Part shown: piece after piece, positions 38,341 to 47,995 of the stretch
Position numbering within the stretch: the stretch's first letter is position 1
How the letters are laid out: each line of letters starts with the position of its first letter
Origin: Paragemmobacter kunshanensis
GTDB taxonomy: Bacteria > Pseudomonadota > Alphaproteobacteria > Rhodobacterales > Rhodobacteraceae
Length of the DNA stretch: 64,000 nucleotides
Reading direction: 5' to 3'
Assembly: GCF_011059185.1 (NCBI RefSeq)
Contig: NZ_JAALFE010000009.1
Location: 1 to 64,000, forward strand
The notes under the pieces: model-generated
Seen by the model: the letters and a program-made list of their open reading frames with translations, nothing else
Database searches by the model: none
Told to the model about the DNA's origin: nothing
Made by a program: the position numbers and the translations under genes

Positions 38341-38355
38341 GTTCTGCCAGTGTTC
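38341..38355 (+). promoter_or_regulatory. SOS (LexA) box of lexA
   Basis: GTTCTGCCAGTGTTC is an exact GTTC-N7-GTTC match to the alphaproteobacterial LexA operator. It lies 33-47 bases upstream of the lexA ATG (read from the minus strand), beside a TATAAT-like sequence. This is the expected site of autorepression. Confidence 0.85.
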
Positions 38356-38400
38356 CCGTTTTGTGTCAACCCGTTCCCGCATTCCGTGCCGGGGGGCGGG

Positions 38401-39579
38401 TCAGATCGGCAGGAAATCGACTTCGGTTCCCGCGGCGATGGGGCCATCGCCTGCCGGGCGGATCAGCAGGCTGTCGGCCTCGGTCAGGATGGTGATGAGG
38501 GCGCTATCCTGCCTGTCGAAGGGGGTGATGCGGGGCAGGCCGGTGCCGGGGGAGAGGCGGGCGCGCATGTAATGGCTGCGCGGGCCGGTGGGGCCGAGAT
38601 CGCAGGCGAGTTCCGCGCGGCGCGTGGCGGGGGGGTGTTCGCCAAGGCCCAGAAGCGCGCGGATCATGGGCAGAAGGAAGAGATGCCCGCAGACGATGGA
38701 GGAGACGGGATTGCCCGGCAGGCCCAGCATCGGCACGCCGCGCAGGCGGCCCGCCATGAGCGGTTTGCCGGGGCGCATGGCGATCTTGTAGAAGGCGCGT
38801 TCCATTCCCATGCTTTCGGCCACGCGGCCGACGAGATCATGGTCGCCCACCGAGGCGCCCCCGATGGTGACGATCAGATCGGCGCCTTCGGTCATGGAGA
38901 GGACGGTGAAAAGCTCGGCCTCGGTATCGCGGGCGATGGGCAGGAGGCGGGCCTCGGCCCCTTCGGCTTCGGCCATGGCGGCGAGGGCGAAGGCGTTGGA
39001 GGCGATGATCTGGTCGGGGCCGGGATCTTCGCCGGGCATCACCAGCTCATCCCCGGTGGCGATGATGGCCACGACGGGGCGGCGGGTGACGGTCACCTCG
39101 GGCAGGTTCATCGCCGCGACGAGGGCGAGGTCATGCGGCCGCAGGCGGCGCGGCGTGAGCATGGCCCCGGCGCGGAAATCCTGGCCCAGGGGGCGGATAT
39201 GCGGGCCGGAATCGGCGCCCGCGCGGAGGGTGATGCGGTCGGCATGGCGATCGACATCCTCCTGGATCACGACGCGGGTCGCGCCGTCGGGGATGGGGGC
39301 GCCGGTGAAGATGCGGACGGCCTGACCGGGGCCGACCTGGCCGCGGAAGGCATGGCCTGCGCCCGCCTCGCCGATCAGGGTGAAGCTGTCGCCGGGGGCG
39401 GGATCGCCCTGCAGGGCATAGCCATCCATGGCCGAGGCGGCAAAGGGCGGCTGGTCGCGCCGCGCGATGGCGGGATGGGCGAGGACGCGGCCTGCGGCAT
39501 GGCGCAGCGAAACGGTTTCCGTGCCGAGGGGCGAGACAAGCGCGAAGCAGCGCGCGAGGGCCTCGTCCACGGTGATCAC
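38401..39579 (-). CDS. moeA: Molybdopterin molybdotransferase MoeA
   Basis: 392 residues, full length. MoeA inserts molybdate into adenylated molybdopterin, the last step of Mo cofactor assembly. Motifs: N-terminal [11 protein letters not shown], the AMDGYAL loop, the GDELVMPG segment and the MoCF-binding core [12 protein letters not shown]. Its start overlaps the moaC stop by four bases (ATGA). It may supply cofactor to the CoxL-like protein at 29379. Confidence 0.96.
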   Translation of the reverse strand: MITVDEALARCFALVSPLGTETVSLRHAAGRVLAHPAIARRDQPPFAASAMDGYALQGDPAPGDSFTLIGEAGAGHAFRGQVGPGQAVRIFTGAPIPDGATRVVIQEDVDRHADRITLRAGADSGPHIRPLGQDFRAGAMLTPRRLRPHDLALVAAMNLPEVTVTRRPVVAIIATGDELVMPGEDPGPDQIIASNAFALAAMAEAEGAEARLLPIARDTEAELFTVLSMTEGADLIVTIGGASVGDHDLVGRVAESMGMERAFYKIAMRPGKPLMAGRLRGVPMLGLPGNPVSSIVCGHLFLLPMIRALLGLGEHPPATRRAELACDLGPTGPRSHYMRARLSPGTGLPRITPFDRQDSALITILTEADSLLIRPAGDGPIAAGTEVDFLPI

Positions 39580-40061
39580 GGGGCGGCCTCATAGCGGCCG
39601 GATTTGCCGCCTTCCTTCAGGACAAGGCGGATGCCGTCGATCCGCATGCCCTTTTCGGCGGCCTTGAGCATGTCGTAGATGGTGAGGCAGGCGATGGAAA
39701 CGGCGGTGAGCGCCTCCATCTCGACCCCGGTCTGGCCGCCGGTCTTGACGGTGGCCTGCACATGGATGCCGGGCAGGGCGGGATCGGCTGTCAGGTCGAG
39801 CGCGACCTTGGTGATGGGCAGCGGGTGGCAGAGCGGGATCAGGTCGGCGGTTCGCTTGGCCCCCATGATGCCCGCAAGGCGCGCGATGCCCAGCACATCG
39901 CCCTTGCTGGCGCGGCCCTGCATCACGAGGGCGAGCGTTTCGGGCGACATCAGGACGCGGCCTTCGGCCTGGGCGAGGCGGGCCGTCACCGGCTTGGCCG
40001 AGACATCGACCATATGGGCATGGCCCTGATCATCGAAATGGCTGAGCGGCGTGTCGGACAT
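39576..40061 (-). CDS. moaC: Cyclic pyranopterin monophosphate synthase MoaC
   Basis: 161 residues, the usual length. MoaC converts the product of MoaA to cyclic pyranopterin monophosphate in the first stage of Mo cofactor synthesis. Motifs: [14 protein letters not shown], the IPLCHPLPI segment, and [23 protein letters not shown] carrying the conserved Glu and Asp; the final helix has the catalytic lysines. It lies five bases behind trpC and overlaps moeA, so it is part of a trpGDC-moaC-moeA transcript. moaA is not in the window. Confidence 0.97.
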   Translation of the reverse strand: MSDTPLSHFDDQGHAHMVDVSAKPVTARLAQAEGRVLMSPETLALVMQGRASKGDVLGIARLAGIMGAKRTADLIPLCHPLPITKVALDLTADPALPGIHVQATVKTGGQTGVEMEALTAVSIACLTIYDMLKAAEKGMRIDGIRLVLKEGGKSGRYEAAP

Positions 40062-40066
40062 GGCCG

Positions 40067-40873
40067 CTATCTCTGGCCCTGAAGGGGGCGGGCGAGGATG
40101 GCGCGGGTGGCGGCCTCGACATCCTTCTGGCGCATCAGGCTTTCGCCGATCAGGAAGCAGCGCGCGCCGAAGCGGGCGAGATCGGCCAGATCGTCGGGGG
40201 TATAAAGGCCGCTTTCGGCGACGATCAGGCGGTCTTCCGGCACGCGGCGGGCAAGGTTGCGCGTGGTGTCCAGCGTGACTTCGAAGGTGTGCAGGTTGCG
40301 GTTGTTGATCCCGATGAGCGGGGATTTCAGCCGCGCGGCGCGGTCGAGTTCGGCCTGATCATGCACCTCGATCAGCACATCCATGCCCCAGTCCATCGCG
40401 CAATCCTCAAGCTCGGCCGCCTGGCTGTCGGAGAGGGAGGCCATGATGAGGAGGATGCAATCGGCATGGAGCCCGCGGGATTCGACGACCTGATAGGGAT
40501 CGTAGAGGAAATCCTTGCGCAGGCAGGGCAGGGCGGTGGCCTGATGCGCCTGGGTGAGGAAGGCATCGTCGCCCTGGAAGCTGGGCCCGTCGGTCAGCAC
40601 CGAAAGGCAGGTGGCGCCGCCCGCCTCATAGGCGCGGGCGAGGGCGGGGGGATCGAAATCGGGGCGGATCAGGCCCTTGGAGGGGCTGGCCTTCTTGATT
40701 TCCGCGATCAGGCCATAGCCGCCATGGGCGGCCTCGGTCAGGGCGCGGGTGAAGCCGCGCGGTGCGGGCGCGGCATTGGCGGCCTCTTCCAGATCCTGCA
40801 GGGACCGCCGCGCCTTGCGTTCGGCGACGTCCTGCAGCTTGTAGGCCTTGATGCGGTCGAGAATGGTGCTCAT
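40067..40873 (-). CDS. trpC: Indole-3-glycerol phosphate synthase
   Basis: 268 residues from ATG 40873 ([12 protein letters not shown]). The frame stays open upstream into trpD but has no relation to the family. TIM barrel with the TrpC signature [21 protein letters not shown], the [12 protein letters not shown] lysine strand, [14 protein letters not shown] and [11 protein letters not shown]. It closes the ring of carboxyphenylaminodeoxyribulose phosphate to indole-3-glycerol phosphate. It lies 58 bases behind trpD. Confidence 0.97.
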   Translation of the reverse strand: MSTILDRIKAYKLQDVAERKARRSLQDLEEAANAAPAPRGFTRALTEAAHGGYGLIAEIKKASPSKGLIRPDFDPPALARAYEAGGATCLSVLTDGPSFQGDDAFLTQAHQATALPCLRKDFLYDPYQVVESRGLHADCILLIMASLSDSQAAELEDCAMDWGMDVLIEVHDQAELDRAARLKSPLIGINNRNLHTFEVTLDTTRNLARRVPEDRLIVAESGLYTPDDLADLARFGARCFLIGESLMRQKDVEAATRAILARPLQGQR

Positions 40874-40931
40874 GGTTCTCTGACTATCCCCTGTCGGGCG
40901 CGAAGGAAAGGGGACCCTTCCCCCGGTTCCC

Positions 40932-41948
40932 CTAGGCGGCCGAGGTGAGGCGGGCCAGCGCCGCGACCTTGGCCCGGGCGGCGCCGCTGTCGATGGAGGC
41001 GCGGGCGAGGGTGACGCCTTCGGCGAGGGTGGTGGCGCGTTCGGCCACCACAAGGGCGGCGGCGGCATTGAGGAGGACGGCATCGCGATAGGCCCCGGGC
41101 GCGCCGTCAAGCAGCGCGCGGAAGGCTGTGGCATTCTCGGCCGGGCTGCCGCCAAGGATGGCCTCGAACGGGTGATAGGGCAGGCCCGCATCTTCGGGGC
41201 CGATGTCGAATTCGCGGATCCGGCCGCCTTCGAGGGCGGCCACCTGCGAGCGGGCGGAGATCGCCAGTTCATCCGTGCCGTCGCCGCCATGGACGAGCCA
41301 GGCCTTTTCCGACCCCAGCGCCAGCAGCGTTTCGGCCATGGGCCGGATCAGCGCCGGGCTGAAGGCGCCGGTCAGTTGCCGCTTCGCGCCTGCGGGGTTG
41401 GTCAGCGGGCCGAGGATGTTGAAGATGGTGCGGGTGCCAAGTTCGGCGCGCACCGGACCGACATGGCGCATGGCGGGATGGTGCATGGGGGCCATCATGA
41501 AGCCGATCCCGGCCTCGGCCAGGCAATGCTCCACCACGTCGGGGCCGACCATGACGTTCAGGCCCAGTTCCGTCAGCGCATCGGCCGAGCCGGATTTGGA
41601 GGAAAGGTTGCGGTTGCCGTGCTTGGCCACCGGCACGCCCGCGCCCGCCACGACAAAGGCCGCGGCGGTGGAGATGTTGAGCGTGCCCTTCCCGTCGCCG
41701 CCGGTGCCCACGATATCCATCGCGCCGGGCGGGGCCTTCACCTTGTGGCATTTGGCGCGCATCACGGTGGCGGCGGCGGCGAATTCATCCACCGTCTCGC
41801 CCCGCGTGCGCAGCGCCATCAGGAAGCCGCCCATCTGGGCCGGGGTGCCTTCGCCGTTGAAGAGCGCCTCGAAGGCGCGTTCGGCCTCGTCCCTTGTCAG
41901 CGGGCGTTCGGCGGCGGTGCCGATCAGCGGGCGGAGCGCGTCGCTCAT
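40932..41948 (-). CDS. trpD: Anthranilate phosphoribosyltransferase
   Basis: 338 residues. TrpD joins anthranilate to phosphoribosyl pyrophosphate. Motifs: the PRPP loop [64 protein letters not shown] and [13 protein letters not shown]. Its ATG overlaps the trpG stop codon by four bases, so the two are translationally coupled. In some bacteria trpG and trpD are fused, but here they are separate. Confidence 0.97.
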   Translation of the reverse strand: MSDALRPLIGTAAERPLTRDEAERAFEALFNGEGTPAQMGGFLMALRTRGETVDEFAAAATVMRAKCHKVKAPPGAMDIVGTGGDGKGTLNISTAAAFVVAGAGVPVAKHGNRNLSSKSGSADALTELGLNVMVGPDVVEHCLAEAGIGFMMAPMHHPAMRHVGPVRAELGTRTIFNILGPLTNPAGAKRQLTGAFSPALIRPMAETLLALGSEKAWLVHGGDGTDELAISARSQVAALEGGRIREFDIGPEDAGLPYHPFEAILGGSPAENATAFRALLDGAPGAYRDAVLLNAAAALVVAERATTLAEGVTLARASIDSGAARAKVAALARLTSAA

Positions 41949-42538
41949 GCCGGCACCCGGGCGGCGGCCTTCGCCTCGTCCAGGAAATTGCGCAAGAGCT
42001 GGTGGCCATGTTCCGAGGCGATGCTTTCGGGGTGGAACTGCACGCCTTCGATGAGCCGCTCCCTGTGGCGCAGGCCCATGATCGTGCCATCCTCGAGCCA
42101 GGCCGTGACCTCAAGGCAATCGGGCAGGGTGGCGCGGTCGACGATCAGGGAATGGTAGCGCGTGGCAAGGAAGGGCGAGGGCAGGCCGCGGAAGACGCCC
42201 TTGCCCGCGTGATGCATGCTGCCCATCTTGCCATGGACGATTTCATGGCAGCGGACGACATTGCCGCCGAAGGCCTGGCCGATGGTCTGATGGCCAAGGC
42301 AGACGCCGAGAAGCGGGATGCGCGCCTCGGCCGCGGCGGTGGTGAGCGGCAGGCAGATCCCCGCCTGCGCCGGATCGCAGGGGCCGGGAGACAGGACGAT
42401 GCATTCGGGGCGCAGGGCCAGCACGGCCTGGACATCCAGCGCATCGTTGCGCTTCACCACGACATCCGCGCCCAACTCGCCCAGATAATGGACGAGGTTG
42501 TAGGTAAAGCTGTCATAGTTGTCGATCAGAAGCAGCAT
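41945..42538 (-). CDS. trpG: Anthranilate synthase component II (glutamine amidotransferase)
   Basis: 197 residues from ATG 42538 ([20 protein letters not shown]). The longer frame upstream lacks family similarity and overlaps the divergent gene's control region. Class I glutamine amidotransferase triad: Cys80 in LLGVCLGHQ, and His and Glu in VQFHPES. It feeds ammonia to TrpE (44453-45961), which in this genome is separated from trpG by an oppositely oriented gene. It could also serve para-aminobenzoate synthesis, as in many bacteria. Confidence 0.96.
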   Translation of the reverse strand: MLLLIDNYDSFTYNLVHYLGELGADVVVKRNDALDVQAVLALRPECIVLSPGPCDPAQAGICLPLTTAAAEARIPLLGVCLGHQTIGQAFGGNVVRCHEIVHGKMGSMHHAGKGVFRGLPSPFLATRYHSLIVDRATLPDCLEVTAWLEDGTIMGLRHRERLIEGVQFHPESIASEHGHQLLRNFLDEAKAAARVPA

Positions 42539-42692
42539 CTTGCAGGGCCTTGCCGGATAGGGGATGAACCCCGGAGAGGGACGGGCTATACATGGGCCGA
42601 GCGGCAAAGGGGCGTCAAGTCAAAGTGACGTCCGGATGGGTTTCGGGGTGCGCCCGTTTCGGGCAAGGGGACAGGCAAGGGGAGTGATCGGG

Positions 42693-44375
42693 GTGAACCG
42701 GGGCTTTGTGACAGGGGTGATTTGGGGCGGTGTCGTGGCGGCGACGGGGCTGGCCGTGGTGTCGCAGGTGGCACCCTTGCCGCAGCCGGGCCCGATGGCA
42801 GAGACCGGCGGGGTGGCGGCACCCTCGGAGGAGGGCGGGGCAGAGCCGGTGGTCGCCCCCGAAGGGATTGACGCGGCGAATGGTGCGGGGGCCGTGGCCG
42901 AGGCCACGGGTGACGCGGATCAGCCGGGCGAGCCTGTGCCGGAAGCCGGGGCCGAAACGGGGGCAGAGGCGGGGGCTGCGGATGCAGCGGCAGGGGCTTC
43001 AGCTGAGGCCACTGCAGCCCCGGACGCGCCGGAGGCAGGGGCAGAGACCGAAGGAGGCGCAGAGCCCGCGGCGGGCGAGGCCACGCCTTCCCCCGAGGTG
43101 GCGGTGGATGTGCTGCAGCCCGAGATCCTGCAGAAGGGTCCGCCCGCAGGGGCGGCAGCACCCGTCGAGACCGCGCCCGTCGAGACCGCGCCGGATACGG
43201 CCCAGCCCGCGCTTTCCCAGCCCGAAGTGCCGATGGCCACCGCGCCCGATGCGCCGGTCGCGCCCGCCCAGCCCGAGGTGGGAACGGCCCTGCCGGCCCC
43301 TGTGGATGCGGCGGCGCCGGGCCTTGCCCAGGCGGTGGCCCCGGTCGAGCCGATGCCGGATCCCGCCCCCGAGGCCGCGATGGACCCGCCCGCCCAGCCG
43401 GGCGAAGCCCTGATGCAGCCCGCCCCGCAGGGCCTGGCCGAGGCGGCCCCCGCCCTTGTCGCCCCGCAAGAGCCGCAGCCCGCGCCGCAGGCCCTGCCGC
43501 AGATCATCGCGCCGGAAGAGGCGCCCGATGGCACCGCGCCCGGCATGGCCGACGCGGCGGATGGGACAGAGATCGCCATGCCCGGCCTGCGGACCGATCG
43601 CCTGCCGCGCATCGGGGATGAGACGACCCCGCCGCCTGCAGAGGAGGGTGCCCCCGACGACGCCGCCGGGGAAGAGATGGCGGTTCTGGGGACAACGCCG
43701 CTTGAACTGTTCCGGCGGGCCTTCGAGAACCCGGATGGCAAGCCGATCTTTGGCCTGATCCTTGTGGATGCGGGCCTGCCGGAAGAGGAGCGGGCGCGGC
43801 TGGCCGCATTGCCCTTCCCGGTGACCTTTGCGCTGGATCCCCTGGCCGCGGATGCGGCGGCGGCGGCGCGCATCTATCGCGATGCCGGGCAGGAAGTGGC
43901 CATGCTGGCCACCGGCATCCCGCAGGGTGCGACGGCGGCGGATCTGGAACAGACCTTCCAGGCGCTGGACATCGCCCTGCCCGAGGCGGTGGCGGTGCTG
44001 GACCGGATGGAGGGCGGGTTCCAGGACGATCTGGCGCTGGCCCGGCAGGCCGTGCCCATCGTGGCCGAGCAGGGGCGGGGCCTCGTGACCTATGATCGCG
44101 GCCTGAATTCCGCCGATCAGGTGGCCCGCCGCGAAGGCGCGCCACGGGCGACGATCTTCCGCATCCTGGACGGCGAAGGGGAATCCATCCCCAAGATGCG
44201 CAACTATCTGGACCGGGCGGCCTTCAAGGCCGCGCAGGAGGGGCGGGTGCTGGTGATCGGGCAGGCCCGGGCCGAGACGGTGGCGGCGATTCTGGAATGG
44301 ACGGTGGAGGGCCGCGCCTCGAGCGTGGCGCTGGCCCCGTTGAGCGCGGTGCTGGAAACGCCTCCTGCACCCTGA
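42693..44375 (+). CDS. Divergent polysaccharide deacetylase family protein with long disordered linker
   Basis: 560 residues from GTG 42693, with GGGGAG eight bases ahead (ATG 42636 is an alternative). One membrane segment (about 5-25) is followed by a low-complexity Ala/Pro/Glu/Gln region of about 300 residues, probably crossing the periplasm. The C-terminal 220 residues are the divergent polysaccharide deacetylase (YibQ-like) domain: FGLILVDAGLPEEERARLAALPFPVTFALDP and LDRMEGGFQDD. The family is thought to act on envelope glycans; the metal site is degenerate. It lies between trpE and trpG on the other strand, splitting the trp genes. Confidence 0.85.
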   Translation: MNRGFVTGVIWGGVVAATGLAVVSQVAPLPQPGPMAETGGVAAPSEEGGAEPVVAPEGIDAANGAGAVAEATGDADQPGEPVPEAGAETGAEAGAADAAAGASAEATAAPDAPEAGAETEGGAEPAAGEATPSPEVAVDVLQPEILQKGPPAGAAAPVETAPVETAPDTAQPALSQPEVPMATAPDAPVAPAQPEVGTALPAPVDAAAPGLAQAVAPVEPMPDPAPEAAMDPPAQPGEALMQPAPQGLAEAAPALVAPQEPQPAPQALPQIIAPEEAPDGTAPGMADAADGTEIAMPGLRTDRLPRIGDETTPPPAEEGAPDDAAGEEMAVLGTTPLELFRRAFENPDGKPIFGLILVDAGLPEEERARLAALPFPVTFALDPLAADAAAAARIYRDAGQEVAMLATGIPQGATAADLEQTFQALDIALPEAVAVLDRMEGGFQDDLALARQAVPIVAEQGRGLVTYDRGLNSADQVARREGAPRATIFRILDGEGESIPKMRNYLDRAAFKAAQEGRVLVIGQARAETVAAILEWTVEGRASSVALAPLSAVLETPPAP

Positions 44376-44411
44376 AGGAGGGGGCGCCTGTCGGAACGCC
44401 TGTGGTCTGGT

Positions 44412-44447
44412 GACGGGGGGGTGCGGGGGGGCCGTTGCCCCCCCGTC
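44412..44447. terminator. Hairpin between the deacetylase gene and trpE
   Basis: GACGGGGGGG (44412-44421) pairs with CCCCCCCGTC (44438-44447) over 10 bp. It lies between convergent stop codons and may end both transcripts. Other G-run registers are possible. Confidence 0.6.
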
Positions 44448-44452
44448 CGCTT

Positions 44453-45961
44453 TCAGGAATTGGAGCGGCGTGTGAAAAGGCCCGCATCTTCCGCCGCGCG
44501 GCGCAGGGCGCGGGACTTGTTGACGGTTTCCTGGTATTCCGCCTCGGGGTCGCTGTCATAGACGACGCCGCCACCGGCCTGGATATACAGCGTTTCGTCC
44601 TTCAGGACGGCGGTGCGCAGCGCGATGCAGAAATCCATCTCGCCGTTGCAGGCGAAATAGCCCACGCCGCCGCCATAGACGCCGCGCTTTTCGGGTTCCA
44701 GCTCGTCGATGATCTCCATCGCGCGGACCTTGGGCGCGCCCGAGACGGTGCCCGCGGGCAGGCCTGCCAGAAGGGCAGAGAGCGCATCCTCGCCCTCCGC
44801 GATCTGCCCCACCACATTCGAGACGATGTGCATGACATGGGAATAGCGTTCGATGATGAACTGCTCGGTCGGCCTTACCGTGCCGACCTTCGCCACGCGG
44901 CCTACGTCATTGCGCCCCAGATCGAGCAGCATCAGATGTTCGGCCAGTTCCTTGCGGTCGGCCAGCAGGTCGGCCTCCAGCGCCTTGTCCTCTTCCGGGG
45001 TGGCCCCGCGCTTGCGGGTGCCCGCGATGGGGCGGACCGTCACCTCGCCATCGCGCAGGCGGACGAGGATTTCCGGGCTCGCCCCCACGACCTGGAAGCC
45101 GCCGAAATTGAAGAAGAACATGAAGGGCGAGGGGTTGGTGCGCCGCAGCGAGCGGTACAGCGCGAAGGGCGGGGCCTCGAAGCGCTGCGCCCAGCGTTGC
45201 GAGGGGACGACCTGGAAGATGTCGCCCGCGCGGATGTAATCCTTGGCGCGTTCCACGGCGGCCTTGTAGCCGTCATGGGTGAAGTTCGATGTCGCCTCGC
45301 CCACCGGCGCGGCTTCGCCGAAATCACGCTGGGCGGGGGGGGCGCGATCAAGATCGCGCAGCGCGTCCATCACCCGTTCGGCGGCCTGGGCATAGGCGGC
45401 GCGGGCGGTCTGGCCGGGCGCGTTCCAGGCCGGGGCGACGATGGTGACATCGCCCTTGACCCCGTCCAGCACCGCCACGACCGAGGGGCGCATCAGCACT
45501 GCATCCGGCAGGCCCAGCGGATCGGGGTTCACGTCGGGCAGATGTTCCACCAGACGGATCATGTCATAGCCGAGATAGCCGAAGAGGCCCGCGGCGATGG
45601 CGGGCAGCCCTTCGGGCAGGTCGATCCGGCTTTCGGCGATCAGCGCGCGCAGGGTATCGAGGGGGGGACCCTCCAGTTCGGCGAAGGCCGCCGGATCGAA
45701 CCGCGCCTCGCGGTTGATGCGGCTTTTCTCGCCATGGCATTGCCAGATCAGATCGGGCTTCATGCCGACCACGGAATAGCGGCCCCGCACCTCGCCCCCG
45801 GTCACGCTTTCCAGCATGAAGGTGTCGGCGCGCGCTTCGGCCAGTTTCAGCATCAGCGAGACGGGTGTATCCAGATCCGCCGCGATGCGGGCATGGACGA
45901 TCTGGTTGCGCCCGGCGGCCCAGCCGCGTTCGAATTCCGCGAAGGAGGGTTCCAGTTTCAT
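44453..45961 (-). CDS. trpE: Anthranilate synthase component I
   Basis: 502 residues, full length. TrpE converts chorismate to anthranilate with ammonia from TrpG. The chorismate-binding domain shows AGDIFQVVPSQRW, IAGTRKRG, LMLLDLGRNDVGRV, TVSGAPKVRAMEIIDELEP and GAVGYF-equivalent GGGVGYFACNGEMD. The N-terminal part holds the LLES-type motif (here FMLESVTGGEVRGRYS) used for tryptophan feedback inhibition. It starts 11 bases behind ppiD, so it is cotranscribed with it. No leader peptide or attenuator is visible ahead of it. Confidence 0.97.
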   Translation of the reverse strand: MKLEPSFAEFERGWAAGRNQIVHARIAADLDTPVSLMLKLAEARADTFMLESVTGGEVRGRYSVVGMKPDLIWQCHGEKSRINREARFDPAAFAELEGPPLDTLRALIAESRIDLPEGLPAIAAGLFGYLGYDMIRLVEHLPDVNPDPLGLPDAVLMRPSVVAVLDGVKGDVTIVAPAWNAPGQTARAAYAQAAERVMDALRDLDRAPPAQRDFGEAAPVGEATSNFTHDGYKAAVERAKDYIRAGDIFQVVPSQRWAQRFEAPPFALYRSLRRTNPSPFMFFFNFGGFQVVGASPEILVRLRDGEVTVRPIAGTRKRGATPEEDKALEADLLADRKELAEHLMLLDLGRNDVGRVAKVGTVRPTEQFIIERYSHVMHIVSNVVGQIAEGEDALSALLAGLPAGTVSGAPKVRAMEIIDELEPEKRGVYGGGVGYFACNGEMDFCIALRTAVLKDETLYIQAGGGVVYDSDPEAEYQETVNKSRALRRAAEDAGLFTRRSNS

Positions 45962-45972
45962 CGGCCCGGCCT

Positions 45973-47847
45973 TCAGTTCATCTGGGCATGAACCGCGTTG
46001 ACGGCGGTCTGGTCGATCTGGATGCCGGCCTCGTTCGAGAGGGCATTGGTGAAGAGCGTGAAGGCATCCTGGGCCAGCGCCTGCCGGGCGCGCAGGGTGA
46101 TGGTGTCGCGCAGGGCCTCGGCCTCCGCTCCTTCGGTTTCGGCGGGCAGAATGGCATCAAGCTGCACGAGGCCGGTGAAGCCCGGGCCTTCGATCACCCG
46201 CAATTCGCCCTCGGCCATGGCAAAGACTGCGGGAAGCAGCGTTTCGGGCGCGCCTTCCACGAAACCGTCGCGCCCGATGCCGCGGGACACGCTGACGATG
46301 CCGAAGGCGCCAAGGGACTTGCCGCCCTCCACCTCGGCGCGGATGGCGGCGGCGCGGTCGGCCAGGGCGCGGGCGGTGGCCTCGGCCGTCCAGCCCGCGA
46401 TGACATCTTCGCGCGCCTCGTCCAGCGGGATCGGGGCGGCGGGGACGATCTCGTCCAGCCGGAGCGCGAAGAGGGCGCCATCCTGAAGCAGGTCCGCCTC
46501 GGGGAAATCGCCTTCCTGCACGGCTTCGACGGCGGCGCGGAAATCGGGATAGGCGGTGATGCCTTCGGGCGTGTCGTCGGGGCGGAAGTCGAGGGTGGCG
46601 ATCTCCATCCCCTGTTCCTGGGCCACGGCTTCGAGATCGGCACCCGAGGCAAGCAGATCGTTGATCTCTTCCAGGCGGGACGAGATGGCGCGGCGCGCGG
46701 CATCGGTGCGCAGTTCCGCGCCCAGGCTTTCGCTGGCCTCTTCGAAGGTGGTTTCCTGCGCGGCCAGAATGGCGTTCATCCGGAAGAGCGCGGGGCCCAG
46801 ATCGGATTGCACCGGCCCCGCGACGCCGGGTTCGGCCAGCGCGAAGACGGCCTCGCCCGCGGCGCCTAGATCCGCGCGGGAGACATCGCCAAGGTCGATG
46901 TCATCCAGCGTCAGGCCGCGTTCGGCGACAAGATCATCGAAGCTGGCCTCGCCCGCATCGAGGCGCGCCCGGGCGGCGGTTGCCTCTTCCTCGGTCGGGT
47001 AGACGAGGCGTTCGACAAGGCGCTTTTCGGGGATCATGAATTCGTCGATGCGCTGGTCATAGAGGCTGCGCAGCGCGGCTTCGTCCACCTCCATTTCGGG
47101 GGCGAGCGTTTCGGGCAGCAGGGCCACATAGGTGATGCGCTTGGCCTCGGCCCGGGTGAAGCGGTCGATATTGGCCTGATGGAAGGCCTGCAATTCCGCC
47201 TCGGTCGGGGCGGGAATGGGGCTGGGCAGATCGGCCGCGGTCAGCGCCAGAAGCGAGAAGCTGCGCTGTTCGCCGGCCCAGGCGGCCAGGCGATCCACGG
47301 CCACGGCGGGGGCGGTGAAGCCGCCGACGACGGCCCCTTGCAGGATGGAGCGGGCGACATCCTCGCGGATGCCCTGTTCGAATTCGGCCTCGGTCAGGTT
47401 GTTGCGCTGCAGGGCGAAGCGATAGGTTTCGCGATCAAAGCTGCCCGCCGTGCCCTGGAAGGCGCGCATGGCGGTGATTTCCTGCGCCACCGTCGCATCG
47501 CCCGCGGAGATGCCGATGCGCGCGGCTTCATTGTCGAGTGCGGCGCGGGTGATGACCTGTTGCAGCACCTGCCGGTCAAGCCCGAAGGCCTGGGCCTGGG
47601 CGAAGGTGAGGGGCTGGCCGAACTGGGCCGAAAGCGCATCCATTTCCTGCCGCAGGGCGCGGGCATAGTCGTTCACCGTGATCTCGCGGTCGCCCACCTT
47701 GCCAAGCGAGGTGACGCCGCCGCCGAAATTGGTGACGCCAAAGCCGCCGAGGCCGATCATCACCAGCACGAGGATGACCCAGACAACGATGTTGCCGGCC
47801 TTCTTCTTCTTGCGGGGCGTCTCGTCGGTTTCGGAGGGCTTGGCCAT
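45973..47847 (-). CDS. ppiD: PpiD-like peptidyl-prolyl isomerase/periplasmic chaperone
   Basis: 624 residues. A basic cytoplasmic stretch (KKKKAG) precedes one membrane segment (about 20-40), then a SurA_N-type chaperone domain (VGDREITVNDYARALRQEMD), a parvulin-like middle part (about 240-380) and a long helical tail. It would be anchored in the inner membrane and help outer-membrane and secreted proteins fold as they leave Sec. The parvulin domain is weakly conserved, so isomerase activity is doubtful. It leads an operon with trpE, an arrangement also seen in relatives. Confidence 0.88.
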   Translation of the reverse strand: MAKPSETDETPRKKKKAGNIVVWVILVLVMIGLGGFGVTNFGGGVTSLGKVGDREITVNDYARALRQEMDALSAQFGQPLTFAQAQAFGLDRQVLQQVITRAALDNEAARIGISAGDATVAQEITAMRAFQGTAGSFDRETYRFALQRNNLTEAEFEQGIREDVARSILQGAVVGGFTAPAVAVDRLAAWAGEQRSFSLLALTAADLPSPIPAPTEAELQAFHQANIDRFTRAEAKRITYVALLPETLAPEMEVDEAALRSLYDQRIDEFMIPEKRLVERLVYPTEEEATAARARLDAGEASFDDLVAERGLTLDDIDLGDVSRADLGAAGEAVFALAEPGVAGPVQSDLGPALFRMNAILAAQETTFEEASESLGAELRTDAARRAISSRLEEINDLLASGADLEAVAQEQGMEIATLDFRPDDTPEGITAYPDFRAAVEAVQEGDFPEADLLQDGALFALRLDEIVPAAPIPLDEAREDVIAGWTAEATARALADRAAAIRAEVEGGKSLGAFGIVSVSRGIGRDGFVEGAPETLLPAVFAMAEGELRVIEGPGFTGLVQLDAILPAETEGAEAEALRDTITLRARQALAQDAFTLFTNALSNEAGIQIDQTAVNAVHAQMN

Positions 47848-47960
47848 GGGTCGCGCCTTTACGGGCTGGGGATCGGTCGGTTTCTAACGGTCGGGGACTG
47901 TCTAGTGGGTCGCGGCGCGGGGGGCAAGCGGGGGCATCCGCCGGTGGTGACATTGTCATC

Positions 47961-47978
47961 GGCGCGGCGGGCCGCGCC
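47961..47978 (-). terminator. Hairpin behind the aminotransferase gene
   Basis: A perfect 7-bp stem GGCGCGG/CCGCGCC with a CGGG loop lies 18 bases beyond the aminotransferase stop codon on the minus strand. No clear U run follows. Confidence 0.45.
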
Positions 47979-47995
47979 TGCCCCTGGCGCGCGCG

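Noticed and set aside
45962-45972. Tryptophan attenuator before trpE
   Set aside because: Only 11 bases separate ppiD and trpE; there is no leader peptide with Trp codons or competing hairpins.
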